64,000 bases of DNA from G963556115 sp963678205 (GTDB taxonomy: Bacteria; Planctomycetota; SZUA-567), in the NCBI GenBank assembly GCA_963678205.1, contig OY782760.1, forward strand, positions 2,728,001 to 2,792,000, read 5' to 3'. A program made the translations under genes and the position numbers. The notes below the pieces were generated by a model. That model saw only the letters and a program-made list of their open reading frames with translations. It did no database searches and was not told the DNA's origin. Shown piece after piece: positions 1 through 7,605 of the stretch (positions are counted from its first letter, which is position 1; the number at the start of each line of letters is the position of its first letter).

Positions 1-839
1 ACCTCCATTAGCATATTCTCATAAGCCATTCCATCATGGATAGATTTCCAGCGTTTCTGCCAAGTCGTACTATATACCCCGCGATAACTCAACCCCAATG
101 CAGGGACGATATTCTTAAGAATTGGTACTTCCAGCTCATTTGCTTCTTCAGGATTATTCAAAAAGAAAGAAAGTCCAGATACACCCTTTATTTTCTGCTC
201 GCCCTCAGTCATAAACAATTGCCGTGCATCATCTAATTTAATAAAGAACCCATTACGATCCTTAAGAGGTGAGCCACTACTGAAGATACTACTGACATAA
301 AAATTTTTACTTACAAGCTTATTTGAATCTGGAGGAGAGTAACTCACAGTCATGGTATCGCCAGCTCTAACCCCTAAGCGCTCTGCAAGATTTATTCCCA
401 CAAAAGCAGGAGAATTTCCGCCAGTATCGGTATCAGGAACAACCCATTCTGGATTTTCAGGATCTATTCTAATATCCTGAAGATGTTCAGCAATAGAAGA
501 CAACTTCAATTCTTTCTTAAGATCAATACCATACGCCACACCAGGTTCTGTGATCATTCCATGCTTAAGAAGTGCATAATCCATAATTAATGGAGTAAAG
601 CCTTTTACACCTTTAATATTCGAAATATTAGAAAGATTTGCCTCAGGAATTGGCGTTCGGAAAGAAATCGCAACTTGTTCTCCGAGATTACGAATGCGCC
701 TTTCCATATCTACCAACATTCCATCAGTAACACCTATTACAACAATAGAAGCCATCAAAGTAAGCCCTACTACCACAACAGCAATATAATTTATTATTCT
801 AGCATGGACATATATCCAGGCAAGTTTTATCATATACAT
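1..839 (-). CDS. LolC/LolE-like ABC transporter permease, 3' part outside the window
   Basis: The minus strand is open from an ATG at 839 to the window edge, about 279 codons, so the gene is cut at its C-terminus. The protein starts MYMIKLAWIYVHAR, followed by one long hydrophobic segment (residues about 16-38) and then the periplasmic MacB-type core, with GINLAERLGVRAGD and SGSPLKDRNGFFI. This is the usual layout of LolC/LolE and MacB-type permeases: TM1, large periplasmic domain, then three more TMs, which would lie beyond the edge. In that family the protein pairs with a LolD-type ATPase to extract lipoproteins or export substrates. An ATG at 833 is an alternative start. The family is fairly sure; the LolC/E subgroup is inference. 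Confidence 0.72.
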   Translation of the reverse strand, partial: MYMIKLAWIYVHARIINYIAVVVVGLTLMASIVVIGVTDGMLVDMERRIRNLGEQVAISFRTPIPEANLSNISNIKGVKGFTPLIMDYALLKHGMITEPGVAYGIDLKKELKLSSIAEHLQDIRIDPENPEWVVPDTDTGGNSPAFVGINLAERLGVRAGDTMTVSYSPPDSNKLVSKNFYVSSIFSSGSPLKDRNGFFIKLDDARQLFMTEGEQKIKGVSGLSFFLNNPEEANELEVPILKNIVPALGLSYRGVYSTTWQKRWKSIHDGMAYENMLME

Positions 840-1316
840 CAAAATATCTCACTAGAGGTTGTTGAATAAATTGTCATCATTAATTATTTATTATCATATT
901 TTATAAATATGCCTTCAACGCACAAGGAATCTTTTTTTTTATAAAAAATGATAACGAGACAAGTCTTTCTAATGCTTTATACACCTATAATAAAACTAAC
1001 CATAATAACGTAAAATTATTCACATCAAATTATTAAGAATTTAGTTGCATATCACATTATAATTCATAGCTCTGCAGCATATTACATAACAGGACAATCC
1101 TGCAATATATTATATAACAAGATATTAGCAACTTCTATTTAGCATATAATATTATCCTAAAAACTAAATTCTAAATCTGCGATTCTTTCAAAAAATATTT
1201 CTTGCTGTTTTGTGCATACTGGGTAAAATATAATTATTTATGAGTAAAAATATTTTAATTAATTTAACAATACTTTTTATATTTCAATTAAAATATAAAT
1301 AAATTGGAGATATTAT
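840..1316. other. Intergenic region between divergent genes
   Basis: This is 477 bases of very AT-rich DNA between the minus-strand permease and the plus-strand orphan gene. I see no RNA gene and no long open frame. The only signal is a weak promoter candidate facing the orphan gene, listed separately. Confidence 0.5.
1202..1229 (+). promoter_or_regulatory. Candidate sigma-70 promoter for the orphan gene
   Basis: TTGCTG at 1202-1207 and TAAAAT at 1224-1229 are separated by 16 bases. This would give a leader of about 80 nt. In such AT-rich DNA a chance match is likely, so the call is weak. Confidence 0.3.
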
Positions 1317-1976
1317 ATGCCAGCGAACAGAGCAGAAATTGATTTAGCAACTCGCGGCGAGCTTGAAAACATGATGGCGCTGGACGGTTTACCTTACACA
1401 AACTTGACCTGCATTTTTGGTTATAATGTTAAATATGTTTATATTTTAAAGCTAATTCTGAGAGCCTTGAATTGCACAAAACTTGTGGCTAGCAAAAAAA
1501 GTATCAATCTTGACGTGCGAGCTTTTATAGAGATGCCCAAAAGCTATGAAGAATCTGAATTATACATAAAGTGGAAAGACTTCAAAAAGGACAATCTAGG
1601 ATTCAGTAGTAACTTTCATATTGATGAACTTAAAAGCTACTACTCCGAACTATCAGAGTGCAAAAACTACTATATAGAAAACATTATTAATAGAGGTAAA
1701 AGTATTGATTTTTATAAAGAATGGAAAGGTATTTTAGCAAAATGTGCAACGCAGCACCCTGACTCAAAGAATGCATTCAGAATTACTGAAGCCAAAGATC
1801 CTATGAATATTGCAGTAAAGCCCTTTCAAGTACTACGAGGTTCAAGGCTTATAAAAATAGAAGAACTCTCCGACTTCAAAGAAGCAAAAGTAAACGGTAG
1901 ACTTGAAATGGTCAACTATATGTATATTTCAGGACTAGATGATATAATCCTATTCCTAAAAGGATCATTATCTTAA
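1317..1976 (+). CDS. Hypothetical protein, 219 aa, no recognised family
   Basis: The ATG at 1317 follows a good ribosome site (TTGGAGATATTAT), so the gene is probably translated. The protein is soluble, with no signal peptide and no membrane segment. It is rich in Lys, Ser, Tyr and Asn, as expected for an AT-rich gene. The N-terminus (MPANRAEIDLATRGELE) is less biased than the rest. I see no catalytic motif or repeat. It stands alone, with hundreds of empty bases on both sides. It could be a lineage-specific accessory protein or the remains of a mobile element; I cannot assign a function. Confidence 0.6.
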   Translation: MPANRAEIDLATRGELENMMALDGLPYTNLTCIFGYNVKYVYILKLILRALNCTKLVASKKSINLDVRAFIEMPKSYEESELYIKWKDFKKDNLGFSSNFHIDELKSYYSELSECKNYYIENIINRGKSIDFYKEWKGILAKCATQHPDSKNAFRITEAKDPMNIAVKPFQVLRGSRLIKIEELSDFKEAKVNGRLEMVNYMYISGLDDIILFLKGSLS

Positions 1977-2223
1977 AGCCCACCCAAAAAAAAGATTTAT
2001 ACAACATTGATTTACTATTAAATTAAATAATTGCAAATCCTCTTAGTCATAACCAATATAATTCCCATAAATTGTAATAACGAAAACAATATCATAGTTA
2101 AATTACTAATTAATATTTTCAAAACTCCAAATATTCCTTACACATCCAAGTATAAAGATCTACAATCTTTTTAATTAGATATAAATCTAAATAACATTTC
2201 ATAATTAAAAATGGAGAAATAGA

Positions 2224-2385
2224 ATGAAAATCACAATTATAGACAATAATGGCAAAGCAAGAGAGCTTATAGTACAAGGAAATTAAATGCAACAGCTATC
2301 ATTCGTAGTGATACTAAAACTTGAGCCCAAAATGTAATAAAAAGATCTATTTGATCTTACTACTGAAAGTATTATAAATCCTTAA
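2224..2385 (+). pseudogene. Decayed small ORF with an intact ribosome site
   Basis: A clear ribosome site (ATGGAGAAATAGA) precedes ATG at 2224, which opens a 20-codon peptide, MKITIIDNNGKARELIVQGN, ending at 2286. In another frame just downstream, readable codons continue (KDLFDLTTESIINP, stop near 2385). The pattern of start signal, early stop and further readable frame suggests a small gene broken by a frameshift and stops. It may instead be a real 20-residue peptide. The original product is not recognisable. Confidence 0.3.
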
Positions 2386-2550
2386 ACTCATTTTGTATCT
2401 ATTAACCTTACATTGAAAAAATATGAATCAAGTAAAGCTCCCCCCACGTCGAATCGTAATATATATACTTATATGCTTAAATAAGACTTTATAAAAATCA
2501 AATGTTTTTGTAAGACAAAATGAGAGTTTAACGCTAAATCATTATATAAA

Positions 2551-2583
2551 AACTACATACACTTCAAAAAAGTGTATGTAGTT
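2551..2583 (-). terminator. Intrinsic terminator of the prfA-prmC-ffh-rpsP operon
   Basis: A perfect 13-bp stem (2551-2563 with 2571-2583) has a 7-nt loop. On the minus strand it is followed by a T-rich run. It lies 34 bases past the rpsP stop. Confidence 0.85.
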
Positions 2584-2616
2584 CAATTATATATATTACT
2601 AAATCATAAGAGAAGA

Positions 2617-3006
2617 TTAAGAAGCTTTAGCAACAACCTTTTTACTTCTAGGTTTCTTACGTGCTTTTACTGAACGAGATTTTTTCTGCTCGACTTTTTT
2701 CTGAGCAGCACCTTCAGCTTTAACTCGCTTCTTATTCTTAGAAGTACCATTCCACATACCTGCATTTAATCCTTCTTTACGAAGCATACTTGCAACTGTG
2801 TCACTTGGTTTAGCACCTTCGCTAATCCAGTACTTCACTCTTTCAACATCAATTCTTATCTTTTCATCTGCATTAGATGCAGGATCATAGAAACCGAGCT
2901 CTTCAATAGGACGACCATCACGACGCTGACGGCTATTGAAAACACAGATGTGATAAAATGGAAGATGTTTACGTCCATCACGTTTCAATCTAATACAAAC
3001 AGCCAA
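2617..3006 (-). CDS. rpsP: 30S ribosomal protein bS16, with a long basic tail
   Basis: The bS16 core is clear: AVCIRLKRDGRKHLPFYHICV, then RDGRPIEELGFYDP and YWISEGAKPSDTVASMLRKEG. The protein binds 16S rRNA in the small-subunit body and is needed for assembly. I place the start at TTG 3006, where the product begins MAVCIRL as in the family and a strong ribosome site (GAGGAGG, 3014-3020) sits 7 nt upstream. Any start further up would lie inside ffh. The product is 129 aa, longer than the usual 80-100, because of a Lys/Ala/Arg-rich tail of about 45 residues. It follows the ffh stop by 4 nt, and its ribosome site lies in the last ffh codons, so the two are probably translationally coupled. Confidence 0.95.
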   Translation of the reverse strand: MAVCIRLKRDGRKHLPFYHICVFNSRQRRDGRPIEELGFYDPASNADEKIRIDVERVKYWISEGAKPSDTVASMLRKEGLNAGMWNGTSKNKKRVKAEGAAQKKVEQKKSRSVKARKKPRSKKVVAKAS

Positions 3007-3010
3007 ATTA

Positions 3011-4543
3011 CTACCTCCTCTTTCTTTTCTTTCTACGTTCTTTTTCTTTCTTACGATTTTTCTTTTTATCTTGTTGGGCCTTTGCCCCTTGTTTCTTTGA
3101 TTTACCAAAAACACTTCCCATACCTGGCACACTAGGGAGTTGCCCTGGATCTTCACCTCTTTCTGCTGCTGCCAACATACTTTCTGGGTCAGCGTCAAGA
3201 CCTTCCATACCTGCGTATGTTTCTGAAGAGAACATACCAAGTTTACCCATTTTCCCTATCATTTTCTTCATTTGGGTAAACTGCTTGAGCAGTTCTTTCA
3301 CAGGCCGAGTTGCTGGTTCACCATTTACATCAAAATTTCCAGAACCCTTTGCAATACGTTTCATCCGGGGCAGACCAATGACTTCAGGATTCTGCCTTTC
3401 CTCTGGGGTCATACTTTGAATCAAAGCTTCAATCTTTTTGAATCTAGACTCATCAATATCCAAACCTTTTAGTTTACTGCCAATACCTGGTAGTAAACCA
3501 AGAAGATCTTTAATACTACCCATTTTTTTAATCTGTGCAAGTTGTTTTTGAAAATCTTCTAAAGTAAATTTATTTTTTTCAAGCTTGGCGCGCATCGCTT
3601 CAGCTTCTTTTTCATCTACAACACTTTGAGCTTTTTCTACAAGCGAAACAACGTCACCCATACCAAGGATTCTGCCTGCCATACGCTCAGGATGAAACTC
3701 TTCAATGGCATCAAGTTTTTCACCAACTGTTACATATTTGATACAAACACCAGTGAGTTCTCGTAAAGATAGCGCTGCTCCACCACGTGCGTCACTATCC
3801 ATTTTGGTCATTACTGCACCTGAGATACCCAATCGCTTATTAAATTCCTCTGCAGTATCAACAGCACTCTGCCCAATCATCGCATCACACACAAAGAGAA
3901 TTTCAGATGGCTTCGTAGCCTTTACGATCTTCTCCAGCTCATTCATGAGCTCATCATCAACGTGTAGACGACCTGCAGTATCAAGAATAATTGTATCTAA
4001 ATTATTAAGTTTGGCAATTTCAAGACTCTGCTTACAGATCTGTACAGGATCACCACCTTCTTGAGCATGTACCTGCACATCAATCTGCCTACCAAGTACA
4101 CGTAACTGTTCAATCGCCGCTGGTCTCTGTACATCAGCAGCAACAAGCAGTGGTTTTCTGCCTTCGCCTTTGAAACGTGAAGCAAGCTTACCACAAGTAG
4201 TAGTTTTACCAGCACCCTGCAAACCGCAGAGCATTATAACTGTAGGGCCATCTGGATTAAAGCTAATTTCTTCTCGTTCACCACCAAGGAGGTTTACAAT
4301 CGCATCATGTACGATTTTAACAAACATCTCGCCAGGATCTACCGCAGTCAGAACTTTTTCGCCTTGCGCCTCTGTCTTGATACGTTCAACAAAAGATCTT
4401 GCAATACTAATGTTAACATCAGCTTCCAGTAATGCCACACGTACTTCACGTACAGCCTCATCAATATTACTCTCTGAGATTTTACCTTGCCCGATAAGGG
4501 ACTTAAACGCCCCATTCATCCTATCCGTCAAGCTGTCAAACAT
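3011..4543 (-). CDS. ffh: Signal recognition particle GTPase Ffh (SRP54)
   Basis: Ffh binds signal peptides and SRP RNA and delivers ribosomes to FtsY at the membrane. The order is N domain (MFDSLTDRMNGAFKSLIG), G domain with P-loop GLQGAGKTTTCGKLA, DTAGRLHVDDELMNEL, TKMDSDARGGAALS and GEKLDAIEEFHPERMAGRILGMGD, then the Met-rich M domain (PRMKRIAKGSG, LLKQFTQMKKMIGKMGKLGMF). The M domain carries about ten extra residues after IAKGSG, and the C-terminus is a Lys/Arg-rich tail. I chose ATG 4543 because MFDSLTD is the usual N-terminus. A TTG at 4570 would add nine residues. Length is 510 aa, slightly above the usual 450-ish. It sits between prmC and rpsP, as in Chlamydia. Confidence 0.97.
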   Translation of the reverse strand: MFDSLTDRMNGAFKSLIGQGKISESNIDEAVREVRVALLEADVNISIARSFVERIKTEAQGEKVLTAVDPGEMFVKIVHDAIVNLLGGEREEISFNPDGPTVIMLCGLQGAGKTTTCGKLASRFKGEGRKPLLVAADVQRPAAIEQLRVLGRQIDVQVHAQEGGDPVQICKQSLEIAKLNNLDTIILDTAGRLHVDDELMNELEKIVKATKPSEILFVCDAMIGQSAVDTAEEFNKRLGISGAVMTKMDSDARGGAALSLRELTGVCIKYVTVGEKLDAIEEFHPERMAGRILGMGDVVSLVEKAQSVVDEKEAEAMRAKLEKNKFTLEDFQKQLAQIKKMGSIKDLLGLLPGIGSKLKGLDIDESRFKKIEALIQSMTPEERQNPEVIGLPRMKRIAKGSGNFDVNGEPATRPVKELLKQFTQMKKMIGKMGKLGMFSSETYAGMEGLDADPESMLAAAERGEDPGQLPSVPGMGSVFGKSKKQGAKAQQDKKKNRKKEKERRKKRKRR

Positions 4544-4640
4544 AATAGTACTTTCTATACCAAGAACCAAATGATAACATCAATATCACATAAGCTCATA
4601 ATTTACAAAGTTTAACTCAATAATAAACACGAAATTACAA

Positions 4641-5702
4641 TCAACTCACAATACTACTTACAACCAAAACCCTGTCAATACCTGAATAATCCGGCAAGCT
4701 TACGACACTGGAGTGAGGGTAATGATGTTTTACTATCTCAGTGACGCCATCACTCTGTCCTGCCCCAATCTCAAGCAACAAGACACCATTTGCAAGCAAA
4801 TATTCACTCACTCTCCCAATGATACTCTTATAACAAGCCAAACCATTGTCAGCTGCATATAAAGCTAGAGCTGGATCATACCTAGATACTTCTGGCCATA
4901 TTTCTTGATCACCTTCAATAAGATATGGAGGATTTGAGACTATAATATCAAATTTCTCTCTTGGGTCAAGAGCATCAAAAAAATTACTCTCAACAAACTC
5001 AACGTTATCAACAGCCCCCAAGTTTTCCGCGTTCATTTTAGCAACACTAAGTGCCTCTGGACTAATATCGATACCTACAGCACTTACATTCTTCACATGC
5101 TTTACAATCGAAATAGGTATACAACCTGTGCCGGTTCCAAGATCCAACACCCGTCTTACCACACCAACATCTCGACTTGTTAAGTTAGCCCCCTCAGACG
5201 CACCATGCTCTTTTTCATACTCCCGTATAGTATTAAGAATATCAAGCGGAATATCTTCTTCTTTAAACTGAGCAACCTGTTCTTTTAATAACTCAATATT
5301 TTTTCGATCCCACTCTTTATAAAACTTAGCAGATCTTTTTTCCTTTGGGGAATCATCCAATAGCTGTATTGCTTTCTCAACTAAAATTTCAGTATCAGGT
5401 CTAGGAGAAAGGACATCATTAGTAACCACAAAGTCAAACCCCATAAATTCTCTTTTACCAAGAATTCTGCTTACTGGCTCTCTAGCAATACGCCTGCGAA
5501 TCATATCGCGATACTCAGATAATTGCTGTTCTGTCAAAAACTCATCATATATTGTATATAGCTTGACTCTTGTACAATCAAGAACTGAACATAACAATAC
5601 TTCAGCGTCAAGTCTAGGAGTAGGAATCCCCTTCTTCTGAAGGTAGTCAGCCGTTGTCTTAATCAAATCCAACGGTAGCCACTCACGCTCACTTTCAGCC
5701 AT
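4641..5702 (-). CDS. prmC: Peptide chain release factor N5-glutamine methyltransferase PrmC (HemK), with an insert
   Basis: PrmC uses SAM to methylate the Gln of the GGQ motif in release factors; its substrate RF1 is encoded immediately upstream. The N-terminal helical domain (ADYLQKKGIPTPRLDAEVLLC), the SAM site VLDLGTGTGCIPISI, acidic GIDISPEAL and catalytic IVSNPPYL are all present. Between TEILVEKAIQLL and the SAM motif lies an insert of about 65 charged residues (FYKEWDRKNIELLKEQ and beyond), which raises the length to 353 aa against about 280 normally. ATG 5702 is preceded by GGGAA; a GTG at 5714 would add four residues. The gap to prfA is 56 nt. Confidence 0.95.
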   Translation of the reverse strand: MAESEREWLPLDLIKTTADYLQKKGIPTPRLDAEVLLCSVLDCTRVKLYTIYDEFLTEQQLSEYRDMIRRRIAREPVSRILGKREFMGFDFVVTNDVLSPRPDTEILVEKAIQLLDDSPKEKRSAKFYKEWDRKNIELLKEQVAQFKEEDIPLDILNTIREYEKEHGASEGANLTSRDVGVVRRVLDLGTGTGCIPISIVKHVKNVSAVGIDISPEALSVAKMNAENLGAVDNVEFVESNFFDALDPREKFDIIVSNPPYLIEGDQEIWPEVSRYDPALALYAADNGLACYKSIIGRVSEYLLANGVLLLEIGAGQSDGVTEIVKHHYPHSSVVSLPDYSGIDRVLVVSSIVS

Positions 5703-5758
5703 ATTTTCCCACACTTACAACTTATTCACAGATTATAAAGCATACAGAAACAACAATA

Positions 5759-6823
5759 CTACTCTAGCGACTGCATTCGTCCATACTCCAACAGTGCATC
5801 AACAAGCTTCTGCAGTTTACCATTAATAATATCAGTAAGAGAAAAATTCTTACCAAGTCTATGATCAGTACACCTATCTTGAGGATAATTATATGTACGT
5901 ACACGCTCAGACCTGTCACCACTACCAACCTGACCTTTTCTCTCAGCCGCTCTGGCTGCTTCTTCCTCACGCACTTTGAGTTCATATAAACGCGTACGCA
6001 ACACACGCATTGCTTTCTGCTTATTCTTTAACTGACTCTTCTCATCAGCAACGTGCACAATAAGACCTGACTCTAGGTGAGTAATTCGTACTGCCGAATC
6101 CGTTGTATTCACAGACTGCCCACCAGGACCGGTAGCACGTACTGTTTCAACTCTAATATCCTGAGCTTTAATATCAACTTCATATTCCTCTGCTTCAGGC
6201 ATAACAGCAACTGTTGCAGCAGAGGTATGAATTCGCCCCTGACTCTCAGTAGCCGGCACACGCTGCACACGATGCCCACCACCTTCAAACTTCAAAGCTG
6301 CAAACGCGCCTTCACCCTGCACTGAAAGAATAATTTCTTTGAAACCACCCTGCTCAGCCGGACTCGCCGACACCTCTTCAACTTTCCACCCTACAATATC
6401 AGCATAAGTAGTATACATGCGCACCAGATCACCAGCAAACAAAGCAGCCTCATCCCCACCCGTACCAGCACGTATTTCTAGCATCACATTTCTATTGTCA
6501 TTACCAGCTGTACCGTAGAGAATATCAAATAGTTTTTCAGACAACTCTTCAATTGCAGCCATCTGATCCTTGAGTTCTTCCTCAGCAAGTTCAGCAAGTT
6601 CGTCATCTCCACTATCAATAAGCTCTTTACTCTCTGAAATGCCGTCTTGAAGCTTGAGGTATTCCTTGAACATCTCCATTGACTCTCTAAGCGTACCATA
6701 TTCTCGAAGCATATCAGGATATTTAGAATCCTGCGCCCCTTCAGGAGAATTTATTGCATTTTCGAGTTCTGTGAATCTAACCAATCTTTCAGCTAATTTA
6801 GCTTTTGCTTTTTCCTCAAGCAT
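5759..6823 (-). CDS. prfA: Peptide chain release factor 1
   Basis: RF1 reads UAA and UAG and triggers peptidyl-tRNA hydrolysis. The codon-reading tripeptide is PAT (in RVPATESQGRIHTS), which marks RF1 rather than RF2, and the catalytic GGQ is in RATGPGGQSVNTTDSAVR. The C-terminal domain has RVRTYNYPQDRCTDHR. At 354 aa it is full length. ATG 6823 has the ribosome site AAGGGAA. It is the first gene of a transcription unit that continues to prmC, ffh and rpsP. Because RF1 is intact and several genes here end in TAG, UAG is used as a stop in this genome. Confidence 0.97.
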   Translation of the reverse strand: MLEEKAKAKLAERLVRFTELENAINSPEGAQDSKYPDMLREYGTLRESMEMFKEYLKLQDGISESKELIDSGDDELAELAEEELKDQMAAIEELSEKLFDILYGTAGNDNRNVMLEIRAGTGGDEAALFAGDLVRMYTTYADIVGWKVEEVSASPAEQGGFKEIILSVQGEGAFAALKFEGGGHRVQRVPATESQGRIHTSAATVAVMPEAEEYEVDIKAQDIRVETVRATGPGGQSVNTTDSAVRITHLESGLIVHVADEKSQLKNKQKAMRVLRTRLYELKVREEEAARAAERKGQVGSGDRSERVRTYNYPQDRCTDHRLGKNFSLTDIINGKLQKLVDALLEYGRMQSLE

Positions 6824-6942
6824 TATTTTCCCTTACAGACCAATAATGAGTCAATAGATTCCAGTATTTACTTGCGATATATAATTATATCGAATAGAAC
6901 CATACCAACAAATAAATAAGCACCTACGTATTAATAGAAAAC

Positions 6943-6966
6943 TCATGCTCGAAACAACGAGCATGA
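6943..6966 (-). terminator. Intrinsic terminator of rpmE
   Basis: A 9-bp stem (6943-6951 with 6958-6966) has a 6-nt loop and is followed on the minus strand by TTTTC. It lies in the 321-base gap between rpmE and prfA, so rpmE and prfA are probably separate units. Nothing else in that gap is recognisable. Confidence 0.65.
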
Positions 6967-7144
6967 TTAGAGAGAAAAAGAATATTGTCATATCAATAAC
7001 ACACTAGACACAGTATCACAAAACGACGCAACGCCTTATCAATAAAATCAAAAGCAGCCACCAATAAGCGACACCCATCTCTCTAGAAAACACAAACCTC
7101 TCCCCCTACATAAAACCCAGAGAGAGGTCAATATCTCTATTTTA

Positions 7145-7393
7145 CTACTTTTTCTTTGCTTTTTTCTTTGTATAAGGGTTACCACCTTCAGCACCAGCAG
7201 CACCAAATCTCTTCTGGAACTTCTCGATACGACCTGCAGTATCAACGAATTTCTGTTTACCAGTAAAATACGGGTGACACTGACTACAAATAGTTATCTG
7301 AATTTCTGGTTTCGTAGATTCAGTCTCAAACTCAAAACCACAAGCACAACGAACTTTTGAAGGTCCGAATTTTGGGTGAATACCGTCTTTCAT
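7145..7393 (-). CDS. rpmE: 50S ribosomal protein bL31, zinc-binding type
   Basis: Family signatures are MKDGIHPKF, CACGFEFETES and ICSQCHPYFTGKQKFVDTAGRIEKFQKRFG. The Cys residues of CAC and CSQC make this the zinc-containing (C+) form, which contacts 5S rRNA and the small-subunit head at bridge B1. The C-terminus has a Gly/Lys-rich tail (YTKKKAKKK). ATG 7393 has a strong AAAGGAAG ribosome site. It has its own promoter (7490-7517) and terminator (6943-6966). Its place just before prfA repeats the chlamydial order. Confidence 0.97.
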   Translation of the reverse strand: MKDGIHPKFGPSKVRCACGFEFETESTKPEIQITICSQCHPYFTGKQKFVDTAGRIEKFQKRFGAAGAEGGNPYTKKKAKKK

Positions 7394-7489
7394 TATTACT
7401 TCCTTTATATTTCTAAAAAATTATTACAACAATTTTACAATTTTTAATGAAAAAAGCAATTATCTACAACAAAAACATCAATAATATTC

Positions 7490-7517
7490 ATTATATATAA
7501 ATTATATATAACATCAA
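7490..7517 (-). promoter_or_regulatory. Candidate promoter of rpmE
   Basis: On the minus strand, TTGATG (7512-7517) and TATAAT (7490-7495) are 16 bases apart. This gives a leader of about 90 nt to the rpmE start. A second TATAAT-like hexamer overlaps at 7501-7506. Confidence 0.5.
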
Positions 7518-7563
7518 GTAATTCAAGTAGATAAACAATCTCATACCATCTTACCAAGTATAT

Positions 7564-7593
7564 GAGGGATTATATTTTATAATAAAATCCCTC
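7564..7593 (-). terminator. Hairpin after the EF-G paralogue, probable terminator
   Basis: An 8-bp stem GAGGGATT/AATCCCTC (7564-7571 with 7586-7593) begins 13 bases past the stop of the EF-G-like gene. The loop is AT-only, and no strong T run follows, so efficiency is uncertain. Confidence 0.5.
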
Positions 7594-7605
7594 AATGTCA
7601 ATAGT

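Noticed and set aside
2617..3240. A 207-residue frame covering rpsP
   Set aside because: The N-terminal 78 residues lie inside ffh in another frame and do not look like bS16; the true start is TTG 3006 with a strong ribosome site.
3705..4574. Plus-strand frames antisense to ffh (119 and 134 codons)
   Set aside because: They mirror the codon pattern of ffh on the other strand and have no ribosome sites or family features.
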